Positions 1-9,200 of a stretch of DNA of 33,259 nt are shown here, one piece after another. Origin of the DNA: Granulosicoccus sp. (GTDB taxonomy: Bacteria > Pseudomonadota > Gammaproteobacteria > Granulosicoccales > Granulosicoccaceae); the NCBI GenBank assembly GCA_023301795.1, contig JALZVU010000105.1:1-33259 (forward strand). The letters run 5' to 3'. Under the pieces are notes generated by a model. The model had not been told where the DNA came from. It saw nothing but the letters and a program-made list of their open reading frames with translations, and ran no database searches. Position numbers and translations under genes: made by a program. Position 1 is the first letter of the stretch; each line of letters begins with the position of its first letter.

Positions 1-15
1 AAATTACTTGATTCG

Positions 16-28
16 ATTGTAAAAGAGC
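16..28 (-). promoter_or_regulatory. rRNA leader boxA antitermination element
   Basis: The minus-strand sequence GCTCTTTTACAAT matches the rRNA boxA core (TGCTCTTTAACA) at all but two positions. It is followed by AATCAAGTAATTT, which resembles the stretch after boxA in gammaproteobacterial 16S leaders. BoxA recruits the NusB/NusE antitermination complex. A short hairpin with arms ATCAT and ATGAT (43-56) lies just upstream of it in the transcript, where boxB would be expected. Confidence 0.7.
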
Positions 29-80
29 GGGCTTCTTGACAAATCATCTAAATGATGCTTCGTGTCTGCCGAGTCCGAGG

Positions 81-109
81 AGTATACCCAAGACCTTTTG
101 GAAATGCAA
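81..109 (-). promoter_or_regulatory. Probable rRNA operon promoter P2
   Basis: A second minus-strand promoter candidate lies about 115 bp downstream of P1. It has -35 TTGCAT (104-109), an exact 17-bp spacer and -10 TATACT (81-86). Tandem P1/P2 promoters about 100-120 bp apart are typical of rRNA operons in enteric bacteria. The match to consensus is good, but activity is inferred. Confidence 0.6.
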
Positions 110-197
110 CCTTCTGAACAAGAAAGTTTTTACTGCGTTCCTCGTAGACCAACACCGAACCGCCGGAGCCGTTCGCTGCATCGCTGCGAGGGGGCGA

Positions 198-225
198 ATT
201 ATATGCCTCTGAGTTTTTTACGCAA
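198..225 (-). promoter_or_regulatory. Probable rRNA operon promoter P1
   Basis: On the minus strand a -35 box TTGCGT (220-225) lies 16 bp from a perfect -10 box TATAAT (198-203). The GC-rich segment TCGCCCCCTCGC follows the -10, the type of discriminator that makes rRNA promoters sensitive to ppGpp. Upstream, about 226-260 is strongly AT-rich, as expected of an UP element. Together these are the hallmarks of a strong, growth-rate-controlled rRNA promoter. Confidence 0.75.
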
Positions 226-269
226 TACCTTTTATGATGTTTTCGTTAAATAATTACAAACAGGTTTGC

Positions 270-292
270 TGATCATTCAGCACGAATGATCA
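270..292. repeat. 9-bp perfect inverted repeat upstream of the rRNA promoter
   Basis: TGATCATTC (270-278) and GAATGATCA (284-292) are exact reverse complements around a 5-base spacer. The repeat sits just upstream of the AT-rich UP-like region of P1 and downstream of tyrS. It could be a protein-binding site or a weak transcript hairpin. No U-run follows on either strand, so it is not a canonical terminator. Confidence 0.6.
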
Positions 293-504
293 CGATCAAT
301 CATAAGCGCCTGATTACGCTTTAGTTCAGTCCTACCTGGCACTTCCGTACTCGACTATGGGATACAACAAAGCAAGCAATCCTTACCTGTGCCTCCCCGA
401 TCTATTTAACTCTTCACCCCAAGGCTGCAGGCCTGAGACATCAGGCAGGTCCAAGTTAACGTCCAGCGAACCGCAATCTTTAGGGCAATACAAAAGGTTT
501 CTGG

Positions 505-1728
505 CTAGTTAAGGGAAACACGCGCTACTCGACGCTTCCCAACTTGCATCACGACCTCCCCGCCTGCTGGCAGTAGTCGCTTTGCATCCTCTACTTTCTC
601 ACCATCAATCTTTACCGCTCCCTGCTTGACCATGCGATAGCTTTCCGACGTTGATGCAGTCAATCCAGCTTCTAATAGAACATTCGCTATGGCTTTACCT
701 TCAACACCTACCGACACGTCGACAGTTTCAATATTCTCAGGCAGCTGTCCTTTTTGAAAGCGCTTGATGAACGCAGCTTTTGCATCTTCAGCAGCAGCAG
801 CACCGTGGTACACCTCTACAAGCTCCAGACCAAGCTCAAATTTGACATCTCTAGGATTTGCCCCCGCTTCGACTGTTGCCTTGAGTGAATCGATGTCAGC
901 GTTTGTCTTTGTACTCAACAAGTCGAAGTAGCGCCACATTATGGAGTCGGGGATTGACATGAGCTTGCCGAACATCTCTTCAGGCGCATCACTCACGCCT
1001 ACATAGTTGTTCAATGACTTGGACATCTTCTGCACACCGTCCAGACCTTCCAGCAATGGCATGGTAATAACGATCTGCGGAGCCTGGCCATTTCCTTTCT
1101 GCAACTCACGACCCATCAGTAAGTTGAATTTCTGATCTGTTCCGCCCAATTCCACATCACACTCCAGCGCTACCGAGTCATAACCTTGCACCATGGGGTA
1201 TAGAAATTCATGCAACGCTATGGGCTGCTGTTCTTTGTATCTCTTTGCAAAATCATCCCGCTCCAGCATTCTCGCCAGCGTCTGCTTTGACGCAAGGCGA
1301 ATGAGATCACTTGCTGACATGGCTCCAAACCATTCAGCGTTGAATCGCACTTCTGTGAACTCAGGATCGAGCACTTTAAAAACCTGCTCTTTGTAGGTCT
1401 GCGCATTTGCCAGTACAGCCTCGTCATCTAGAGCGGGACGTGTTGCGTTGCGTCCGCTTGGGTCACCAATACGCCCGGTGAAATCACCAATAAGAAAGAT
1501 CACTTGATGCCCCAGCATCTGAAACTGCCGCATTTTATTCAGTAGCACGGTATGACCTAAATGCAGATCAGGTGCAGTGGGGTCGAATCCCGCCTTTATT
1601 CGCAGCGGCTTACCCTTCTCAAGCCTTGCGCGAAGCTCACTTTCCAACAACACCTCATCAGCGCCGCGCGAAATCAGTGCCATCTGCTCGTCAATAGAGG
1701 CAGTACTTAGTGCACCTTGTTTAGACAT
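505..1728 (-). CDS. tyrS: Tyrosyl-tRNA synthetase
   Basis: Class I aminoacyl-tRNA synthetase that charges tRNA(Tyr) in the cytoplasm. The 407-residue protein has the HIGH-type motif as HLGH at residues 56-59, the KMSKS motif at 234-238, and a C-terminal S4-like RNA-binding domain (about 340-400). The HLGH and LNNYVGV context resembles the TyrZ-type enzyme next to an rRNA operon in Pseudomonas. The frame stays open 40 codons further upstream, but that extension is not family-like. The ATG at 1728 is preceded by AAGGAG (13-base spacing) and gives the usual length. It is divergent from the M23 peptidase gene and points toward the rRNA leader. Function is confident; the exact start is likely. Confidence 0.95.
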   Translation of the reverse strand: MSKQGALSTASIDEQMALISRGADEVLLESELRARLEKGKPLRIKAGFDPTAPDLHLGHTVLLNKMRQFQMLGHQVIFLIGDFTGRIGDPSGRNATRPALDDEAVLANAQTYKEQVFKVLDPEFTEVRFNAEWFGAMSASDLIRLASKQTLARMLERDDFAKRYKEQQPIALHEFLYPMVQGYDSVALECDVELGGTDQKFNLLMGRELQKGNGQAPQIVITMPLLEGLDGVQKMSKSLNNYVGVSDAPEEMFGKLMSIPDSIMWRYFDLLSTKTNADIDSLKATVEAGANPRDVKFELGLELVEVYHGAAAAEDAKAAFIKRFQKGQLPENIETVDVSVGVEGKAIANVLLEAGLTASTSESYRMVKQGAVKIDGEKVEDAKRLLPAGGEVVMQVGKRRVARVSLN

Positions 1729-1848
1729 ATTGATACTGACACTCCTTGAGGTCGTCGCTTCAGGTTGTAGAGCTGTTGTTTTAATGCAACACCGAGTAGC
1801 AAAAAAGCTATAGAAATCAGTGTGAACGTACGTTATCCATTTGGCCAA

Positions 1849-2101
1849 ACAGGCAGCGAATGTTCTACACTTGACGTGCGCATTGGACGCGCCTGCGACT
1901 ATAACGAAAAAATGTGCAACTCACTCATACCTGTGAATCTTCGATCGGAATACTGCGTTGACTAATAGAAACGCTTCATCCCGTCCACATTGCGTGGACT
2001 TGGCCCCTTCAGCGTACCGTAGAGGCGGCGCTCCTGCCCGCAGTAGCGAGGGACAGCAACCTCCTGCCGGACGCTTCGGCACACGAGACAACAAAGCATT
2101 G
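1849..2101. other. Divergent intergenic region with a GC-rich, repeat-containing part
   Basis: This gap of about 250 bp separates tyrS from the divergent M23 peptidase gene. By my count, bases 1981-2100 are about 63% GC (76 of 120), richer than the surroundings. They contain the perfect inverted repeat GTCCAC-attgc-GTGGAC (1983-1999), two copies of CTCCTGCC, and GCCG-gacgctt-CGGC. The peptidase reading frame stays open through this stretch from 1958, but the encoded residues are not family-like. I see no clear sigma-70 promoter on either strand. It may be a structured 5' leader; I do not recognise a known RNA family. Confidence 0.4.
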
Positions 2102-3754
2102 ATGACGGGGCACGCAGGTGCGGTTAGACGATCTGTCAATCATGAAAAACCCAATAGCACCCACTTTGGCAAGCTGGCGGCAGCGGCTGTGGTCGTCGCA
2201 GGAGCGGCTGTCTGGACGTCTGGATCTTCAGAATCCTTAATTCCACCAGTCGCCGAGAAAGAAAAACCTGAATCGTTGATAGCCGCCATACCGACAGATT
2301 TCTATTTTAATGACTATGCCGACGCATTAGAACGAATCCACGTGCAAGACGTGCCAGATGCAGCTAGCTTAATAGAGACGGCCGATGAATTAGCAATAGA
2401 CACCGCCACTCAACTCAGCACCGGCACAGACAGCATCGCTGCCGATGCACTGTCAAGCACACCAAATCTGACGATAGAACCTGAAATTGCCAGCATTTCT
2501 TTTTCATCTGATGCCCCCGCTATCATTCAGAAGCAAGACTCTGCACCATCAGCGGCAACGCTTAATGAAACAACCGAGTTACTTGCAACCTACCGCAACG
2601 AAAAGCCACGCACACGCAACATTACTGTTGCTAGCGGGGATACGCTGTCTGGCATTTTGAATCGCAACGGCCTGAAGGTCGACCAGATGCACCAATTACT
2701 TTCCAACGATGTCATTAAAGAGCACTTGTCGAATATCGCTATTGGGCAGGAACTGGAACTGACTCTAGACAAAAACCAGGAATTTGAGGCTCTGACGCTT
2801 AGAGTAAACAACAACACACGCATCAACATAGACCGCACATCTTCCGGATTCGATGTTGTTGCAGTTGAACTACTTATTGAGAAACAGCAAGCAGTAACCT
2901 CGGGCAAGATCAATCAGTCTCTATATCTGGCGGCAGAACAAGCGAACCTGAAGCAGTCCACCATCATGGAATTAGCCAACATATTCCAGTGGGAACTGGA
3001 TTTTGCCAGAGACATTCGCAAGGGAGACAAATTTAGCCTCGTTTACGATCGTCTCTATAGAGAAGGCGAATACATCGGTGACGGTGACATTCTCGCGGCA
3101 GAATTTATTCGCGGTGGAAAATCCTACAAAGCCATCCAATTCACTACAAGCGATGGCGAAACTGCTTACTACGCTCCAGATGGACAGTCAAAAAGACGAA
3201 CGTTCATGCGCCACCCTGTCGATATCGTTCGCATCACGTCCAAATTCAACCCGAATAGATTGCACCCTGTACTGCATCAGATTCGTGCTCATCGCGGAGT
3301 TGACTACGGCTCGCCTCATGGGTCACCGATATACGCAACAGCTGACGGAAAAGTGAGCTTTTCAGGTAGCAAAAATGCCTACGGCAACACGGTAGTGCTC
3401 AAACACGGTGAAAAGTACAGCACGCTGTATGCCCACATGTCGCGGATCTCAAGCAAAAGTGTTATCGGCAAGCGAGTTAAACAAGGAGATGTTATCGGCT
3501 ATGTCGGTAAGACAGGCCGAGTTACCGGCACGCATCTACACTACGAGTTCCGCGTAAATGGCAAACAGATAGATCCGCTGAAAGTTGAATTACCCGCGGC
3601 ACAACCATTAGCCAGCGAATATCACGATGAACTCAGTCGAAAATCGACAGAGATGTCTGTGCTATTGAAAGGTGGTTTTGAGGACATGGACCAACAAGTT
3701 GCAGGAGCAGCGGTGGCCATGGATTCTGAGACAACTCTGAAAACTTCTCGCTAG
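2102..3754 (+). CDS. M23 family murein DD-endopeptidase (MepM/OapA-like)
   Basis: Probable zinc metallopeptidase that cuts peptidoglycan cross-links in the periplasm. From ATG 2102 it has 550 residues. A hydrophobic signal-anchor lies at about 23-38, followed by a low-complexity stalk. A LysM/OapA-like segment begins with NITVASGDTLSGIL. The C-terminal M23 domain carries the zinc motif HRGVD (His397, Asp401) and HLH (His478, His480). Architecture and size match MepM-type enzymes, and a homologue sits beside tyrS in Pseudomonas. The frame is open back to 1958 through GC-rich sequence. I chose 2102 because the membrane anchor follows soon after, but no good ribosome-binding site decides it. The linking gene anmK, present between this gene and erpA in Pseudomonas, is absent. 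Confidence 0.88.
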   Translation: MTGHAGAVRRSVNHEKPNSTHFGKLAAAAVVVAGAAVWTSGSSESLIPPVAEKEKPESLIAAIPTDFYFNDYADALERIHVQDVPDAASLIETADELAIDTATQLSTGTDSIAADALSSTPNLTIEPEIASISFSSDAPAIIQKQDSAPSAATLNETTELLATYRNEKPRTRNITVASGDTLSGILNRNGLKVDQMHQLLSNDVIKEHLSNIAIGQELELTLDKNQEFEALTLRVNNNTRINIDRTSSGFDVVAVELLIEKQQAVTSGKINQSLYLAAEQANLKQSTIMELANIFQWELDFARDIRKGDKFSLVYDRLYREGEYIGDGDILAAEFIRGGKSYKAIQFTTSDGETAYYAPDGQSKRRTFMRHPVDIVRITSKFNPNRLHPVLHQIRAHRGVDYGSPHGSPIYATADGKVSFSGSKNAYGNTVVLKHGEKYSTLYAHMSRISSKSVIGKRVKQGDVIGYVGKTGRVTGTHLHYEFRVNGKQIDPLKVELPAAQPLASEYHDELSRKSTEMSVLLKGGFEDMDQQVAGAAVAMDSETTLKTSR

Positions 3755-3835
3755 GCGATATTACACGCGCCTTATTCTCAGAATATTGAACTGTAGATAT
3801 GAGAAACGGTTTGGACTTTACATCCTTTTGACAAG

Positions 3836-3862
3836 CAACAGCTGATCACTGATCAGCTGTTG
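3836..3862. repeat. 27-bp perfect palindrome between convergent genes
   Basis: CAACAGCTGATCA (3836-3848) and TGATCAGCTGTTG (3850-3862) are exact reverse complements around a single C. The palindrome sits between the convergent 3' ends of the M23 peptidase gene and erpA. It could fold into a long hairpin in either transcript and act as a bidirectional transcript end. Neither side has a proper U-tract, so a protein-binding site is also possible. It contains two GATC sites. Confidence 0.75.
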
Positions 3863-3886
3863 TGGTGTGACTACAGCGGTCTCCAG

Positions 3887-4252
3887 CTATACGCTGAACG
3901 ATGAACCGCAGCCACATGTCGTCGTGGCATTCGGGTTTCGAATAACGAATTGCGAACCCTCCAGACCTTCGGTGTAATCTATCTCGGCTCCTGTCAGGTA
4001 CTGGAAGCTCATAGGGTCGATTAGAAGCTTTACGCCTTCCTTCTTCACTTCTGTATCGCCGTCGTTGACGACTTCGTCGAACGTGAATCCATACTGAAAG
4101 CCACTGCATCCGCCGCCAGAGACAAAAACTCTCAGCATCAGGCCCGGATTTCCTTCTTCGACGATCAGTTCTTTTACCTTCAATGCTGCTGCTTCAGTGA
4201 ATACCAAAGGATCAGGCATTTCGAAGTCGTCAATACTGACTTCTGCGCTCAT
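3887..4252 (-). CDS. erpA: Iron-sulfur cluster insertion protein ErpA (A-type carrier)
   Basis: A-type carrier that delivers Fe-S clusters to apo-enzymes. In E. coli ErpA is needed for the IspG/IspH isoprenoid enzymes. The 121-residue protein has the three conserved cysteines in family context: Cys49 in [11 protein letters not shown], and Cys113 and Cys115 in the C-terminal CGCGSSFSV. The ending and the acidic N-terminus fit ErpA better than IscA. The ATG at 4252 has AGAGGA upstream. It is the last gene of the argC - hypothetical - erpA set; homologues of these genes also cluster in Pseudomonas. Confidence 0.95.
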   Translation of the reverse strand: MSAEVSIDDFEMPDPLVFTEAAALKVKELIVEEGNPGLMLRVFVSGGGCSGFQYGFTFDEVVNDGDTEVKKEGVKLLIDPMSFQYLTGAEIDYTEGLEGSQFVIRNPNATTTCGCGSSFSV

Positions 4253-4309
4253 TGGGAATTCCTCTCATTCGTATTGCCAACAGTTTACTTGACCAAGCAA
4301 TTTAGTCAA

Positions 4310-5023
4310 CTATTGTTCGATGTCTGTCCAAAGAATTACGGTTTCAGACGCTTTTGTCGGTCCATCAGACGGGGTGATTGTGAATACGACAGAATATGGA
4401 GTCTGATTGATGCTATTTCCAGCACTCAATTCGCCTATTTCTGAGGGCAAGCGCACGTTAAACCTCTGAAAGAATCGAAAATCGAACGTAACAGACTCCA
4501 GATCGACTGTAACAGTGCTGCTATCAAAACCCGAGTTCGGACCGATATCGGTAGCACCAGCCTGCTCAAAGTTCAACGATATCTGCAACTGCCCCGATAC
4601 TCGATCACGACCCTGCCATTGCAAAAGCACCAACTTCAGCGTCGAAGGCTCAGTGGTTCGCCACTCCACAGAGTCAACTTCCACCCCGCGAGATGCATCG
4701 CTGGTCTCTATACGCCGATACAGAATCAGGTCTCTACTATCAGCAATACCTTTCCGCAATTGCTCATCAAGCTGGCGCTCGGTGACCTGAGCCCTGACCA
4801 AAGCTGTCTCCAGAGACAACCTGGCTCCCTCAAGCTCGCTCTGAGAATCGAAAAGTGATGTCTGCAACTGTTCAATGATCGACTGTGCTTCCGCACTACT
4901 CAACCCGGTAGCGGCGATAGCGGTTGCTTGCCGCGCACCACGGCGCTCTCCGAGCACCCACGAACCTATCAACATGAGCGCTACAATAATTGTCAGAAGC
5001 AATGTGTTGTAGCGTTTTCCCAT
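4310..5023 (-). CDS. Single-pass membrane protein with coiled coil, function unknown (DUF6776-like)
   Basis: The 237-residue protein has one N-terminal transmembrane segment (about 7-24) followed by an arginine-rich stretch. A Gln/Glu/Leu-rich helical, probably coiled-coil region spans about 42-95. A C-terminal region of alternating polar and hydrophobic residues (about 110-237) is likely a beta-rich periplasmic domain. It resembles the conserved hypothetical protein found next to erpA and argC in other gammaproteobacteria, which I believe belongs to DUF6776, but I cannot verify the family. It lies 57 bp upstream of erpA and 80 bp downstream of argC on the same strand, so cotranscription is plausible. 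No function can be assigned. Confidence 0.8.
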   Translation of the reverse strand: MGKRYNTLLLTIIVALMLIGSWVLGERRGARQATAIAATGLSSAEAQSIIEQLQTSLFDSQSELEGARLSLETALVRAQVTERQLDEQLRKGIADSRDLILYRRIETSDASRGVEVDSVEWRTTEPSTLKLVLLQWQGRDRVSGQLQISLNFEQAGATDIGPNSGFDSSTVTVDLESVTFDFRFFQRFNVRLPSEIGELSAGNSINQTPYSVVFTITPSDGPTKASETVILWTDIEQ

Positions 5024-5103
5024 AAACGGCTACCAACCACGCAGAAAGCAGCTACTGTTACCGCCGCTCGGCATAACAGCACGAATTAAATAGACAACAG
5101 TAA

Positions 5104-6129
5104 TCAAGGCATTAACGCAGGTTGCTGCAGACCTGTCGTTTCAGCTAATCCAAGCATCAGGTTCATATTCTGAATTGCCTGTCCTGCAGCACCTTTTACC
5201 AAATTGTCTTCAACCACGAGGATCACCGCAGTCTGTCGATTTTGAGGCCGATGTACGGCGATGCGGCACATGTTTGTGCCTTTAACAGATCGAGTTTCCG
5301 GATGAGAGCCCTCAGGAAGTACATCAACAAACGGCTCATCCTTGAAACGCTTTTCGAACATTGCCTGTAGATCTACCTCAGCGGTAAGCCTTGCATACAG
5401 CGTTGCGTGAATGCCACGAATGATAGGTAGCAAATGGGGTGTAAAAGTCAGGCTCACGGGGGATGCACTCATAAGCGCTAACCCTTGCTCTATTTCCGGT
5501 AAGTGCCGGTGCCCGGCTACTCCGTAGGCTTTGAAACTGTCGGAAGCCTCAGCCATCAAAGTGGGGACCGACGCACCACGACCGGCACCACTGATACCTG
5601 ATTTCACATCAGCGATCAGCGATTGGGAATCTACGATCCCTGCCTCTAGGAGCGGCAGGAAACCAAGCTGCACTGCAGTGGGATAGCAGCCTGGATTTGC
5701 CACCAGCTCGGCTTCACGAATCTGATCACGAAAGAGTTCAGGCAAGCCATAAACTGCTTTCTCAATTAGTGCGACACTCGCGTGCTCCTGGGCATACCAC
5801 TGCTCCCACACAGCGACATCTTTAATACGAAAATCTGCTGATAAATCAATAACTTTTACGCCCTTATCGAGAAGCGCGAGAGCCTGATGCATTGCCGTGC
5901 CGTTAGGGGTCGCAAAAAACACCAGATCGCAAGGTGTCTCGCCAATTTTGTCAGGATCTGAAAAAGTTAAGTCGATGTGCCCGCGCAAACTGGGAAACTG
6001 TTCGGTAACCGCTTTGCCAGCGTGCGCTCGCGAGCTGATAAAAACCACTTCGACATCGTTCCGGACACATAGCAGTCGAAGCAATTCAACGCCTGTATAT
6101 CCAGAGCCACCAATAATACCGATCCGCAT
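5104..6129 (-). CDS. argC: N-acetyl-gamma-glutamyl-phosphate reductase
   Basis: Catalyses the NADPH-dependent reduction of N-acetylglutamyl 5-phosphate to the semialdehyde, step three of arginine synthesis. The 341-residue protein begins with the nucleotide-binding motif [14 protein letters not shown] (about 8-21). The catalytic cysteine is Cys148 in NPGCYPTA. The C-terminal part has [10 protein letters not shown] and HLLPIIRGI typical of the family. Length is normal for the short form of ArgC. The ATG at 6129 follows a 107-bp gap after chpA. No other arginine gene is nearby, which is usual for argC in this neighbourhood. Confidence 0.95.
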   Translation of the reverse strand: MRIGIIGGSGYTGVELLRLLCVRNDVEVVFISSRAHAGKAVTEQFPSLRGHIDLTFSDPDKIGETPCDLVFFATPNGTAMHQALALLDKGVKVIDLSADFRIKDVAVWEQWYAQEHASVALIEKAVYGLPELFRDQIREAELVANPGCYPTAVQLGFLPLLEAGIVDSQSLIADVKSGISGAGRGASVPTLMAEASDSFKAYGVAGHRHLPEIEQGLALMSASPVSLTFTPHLLPIIRGIHATLYARLTAEVDLQAMFEKRFKDEPFVDVLPEGSHPETRSVKGTNMCRIAVHRPQNRQTAVILVVEDNLVKGAAGQAIQNMNLMLGLAETTGLQQPALMP

Positions 6130-6236
6130 GCCCTAATCACTCGTCAATGAAATCCGCATTCCCACAATGATGCGCGCCGCTATTATTGCACGCACAGCCA
6201 TCAAGGCGTGGATCTACACTGACCGTTCATTGTTTG

Positions 6237-9200
6237 TCAGGCGATCGTCAGGTCAGGCAATCGAATCCCTGCCGCCAGAAGTGCGTCATGCAGCGCTTGT
6301 TCGCCAATGGGCTTTATAAGATATCCAACGGCTCCCATGCTTATGGCCTTCTCGCGCTCAGTCGGACTATCGCGCTCACTCACGACGATAATGGGTGGTG
6401 CTGATAACTCATACTCCTTGGCAATACGAGCTAATAATTCGAGCGGTTCCTGACCCTCTTCACCTGTGTCCACAATGATGACAGCAGGCAACCTGCGCGA
6501 AAGAATACCAAGTGCCGCATGGTTGTCCTTACTGGCCTGCACTGCAATACCTTTCTTGACAAGCATTGTTTGCACGACGCTACGGGCATTTGCCGAATTA
6601 TCAACGATAAGCGCAACCGGACGATCGTCCTTCAGAGTAGTCCGTTGCTCAACAGAGCGCTCAGCTTGCGCAGGACCTAACAGTGACACTAAATCCAGAA
6701 TCAACACTTGCTCACCTGAGGGCAGCACACTGCCTGCGCTGTAACGCTTCAACGACGCAAGCTGCCCACCTAACGGCTGTGCAATGAGCTCACGGTAACC
6801 AACGACCTGCTGCACATGAACACTCAGGAGTCGGCCGTGAACATCAAGAATAACGGAGGATGGCTGGGCATGACTTGAGCTCACAGGTTTATCAACACCC
6901 ACAGACTCCAGCTCGCCCAGCAAGTGGTTTAAAGAAACCTCTTCTATATCCCGACCCGCTTCACTGCGCACAGCAACCTGAGTATCCGTGTGTACATTTA
7001 CTAACTTCACGCTAGCGACTGGAATACCCAATAAACGCTCACCATCCCTTACCAGCACCACCTGACATATCATCATGCGCTGCGGAATTTGAAGCGTTAT
7101 GCAAAGCCCTTGTGGCATCGTTGCATCAAGTCTGACCTCACCATTGAGTTGTTTAACAGTGGATTGGACGGCTGCTAATCCGAGCCCATGACCCGCTACG
7201 GCGTCGGCCTTCCCAACGCTACTGAAGCCTGCGCTAAACAACAGCGCCTGAAGCTCAGCGTCAGTACCTACAGATTCACTACCACGAGTTTGCAAAAGTG
7301 TATTCAACGCTTGCTTGTCAATGCCGCGCCCATCATCTGAGACACACAGCACTAGATCAGCGCCGTCCATCCTCGCCACCAGTCTGACAACCCCCTCGCT
7401 GGGCTTGTTTCGAACGATACGCTGTTCAACGGGCTCAACTCCATGCACAACAGCGTTTCTTACAAGATGCTCCAGCGGCGCAACAAGCAATCGGAACAAA
7501 TTCTTATCCAGCATCAGCTCACCGCCTTCCAGCTCAAAACTCACTGATACCCCGCAGATTCTGGCAGCGTCGTCGACAACCTCGTTCATCCGTGCACCAA
7601 TATCACTCAGCCGCACAAGCCTTGAACGCACAAGTGACTGATGTAAATTCGCACTTTCTCTTAATGCTTGCTGATGCGCCCTGTCTGCCAAACGTAGTGC
7701 ACTACTCATTGATGTACGCGATGCTTCCATGTCCGTCAGCAAATCAGCAAGAACGTTTTTCTCGGTATTGCACGACGGAGCGCTAGCATCCAAAGACACA
7801 CCTTGCCAACGAAACATACTGGATTCGATCTGCCGACAAACATCACGCAAACGTGCCAATTCACTGGAAACGCTTGCTTGGCTGACAGTCAAGTCGGTTG
7901 CTAGCTCCAGCAACACATCTGCACCCGGCAAGCCTGCTGACATGGGGTCAATAGGCGCTGCAGTTTTTTTCAAATCATCAGATGTGCGCAGGCTTGAGTC
8001 TCCTGCAGCACCAGCAGTAATCTGCAGCAACTGTGCTTTCAAGCTTTGATAGCCGGTTTTGAATATCGCTAAAGCATCATCGTCCGGTCCCATCAATTGC
8101 ACTTTGGCTTCTAGCTCGTGCGCACAGTCACTCATATGATGCTTGCCAGCCATACGTGCACTGCCTTTGAGAGAGTGCAAAAGCGCCAATGCCTCGTTTA
8201 CAGGCTGTTCTGTCAGAGGCTGGACACTGCGTGTCACGATGCGTAGTCGCTCAAGAACTTCGGTGGCCTCATCTGCAAACACATCGTCCAAAGACGTTAT
8301 CTGCGGGCTTAAACTCAACGGTGTAACGGATTCTGCGATAGCTTGGGTACGGCCTGTCAATTGGTGCGACAACAACATGTCGAGCTGTTGCCGCGCATCC
8401 TCCAGCACGCTATCGGATGACTCATCGGCTACAAGACACTCGAACATGGCACGCAAAGACTTCACGATGCCACTAATAGTCTGCACCTGCGCGACATTGA
8501 AATAGCCACCTTCCCGGTGCAACGCCAGCGCCGCGCGTTGCAATGGTTGCACGATTGACACCACGTCAGCTGCGCTTATTGTCTGCGCACTGCCTGTGAG
8601 CGTGTGCAATGCTCGCAGCATTTTCTCATTGGGAAGCTGATTGTCAGAGTCATTTTCATCAGAGGACGTTAAAGCGAATCTGACTGATTCGTCCAAGCTC
8701 TCGAGATGGCCATAGCACTCGTGCTGAAAAACAAACTGCATGGTGCTATCCATACTGCATTGTTCGTCATCCAGAGTCATCTCCAGAACATCATCATCCA
8801 CATCGAGCGTCATCCCACCTGCATCAGGCAGTGATAACTCGCCGGGTGCCCGCTCGAACAAGGAGCTATTGACCTCGTCCTCTTTTTCGAGCACTGCATG
8901 TAAAAGCTCGAGTAACTCCTCGGCATCCGTTAAAAACTGCGCAGCAGGAGGCTGCGGCTGAAGCACACAAGCCAGATAGTCGTCGAATGCAACAAACAGC
9001 ACTGCTATAGCGCGAGTTCCTGCAATGGCTTGTCCTTTTGACGACACCGGTGTTTCCAGTTTTATCGTTTGAACAGTAGCTTCAATGCGCTCAGGATGCT
9101 GTTCGAGCAATTCGAGTAGATTGCACAACCGGGCTAACAAAGGCCTGAATTCTGGCAGTGGCAAAATTTGCAATGCAGCGTCAACCTGAGCTATTCGCGC

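Larger units (their letters stand above)
1..504 (-). other. Gene-free 504-bp region: rRNA operon promoter and leader plus tyrS 3' flank
   Basis: No convincing protein gene lies here. The only ORF of note (62-253, plus) crosses promoter elements and resembles nothing. Read on the minus strand, the half nearest the window edge has the layout of a gammaproteobacterial rRNA leader: an AT-rich upstream stretch, a promoter, a GC-rich discriminator, a second promoter, a small hairpin and a boxA antitermination element. The 16S gene itself would lie beyond position 1. The tyrS-proximal half (about 300-504) holds only short inverted repeats, such as GCCTGA-gaca-TCAGGC at 431-446, with no U-tract terminator. 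The tyrS-to-16S order matches what I recall for Pseudomonas. The rRNA reading is strong from the motifs, but the rRNA gene is not in the window. Confidence 0.75.

Noticed and set aside
62-253. 63-residue plus-strand ORF near the left edge
   Set aside because: It runs antisense through the rRNA P1/P2 promoter elements, has no ribosome-binding site and resembles no protein family.
1729-1848. 40-residue N-terminal extension of TyrS
   Set aside because: It has no family similarity, whereas the ATG at 1728 has AAGGAG upstream and gives the standard length.
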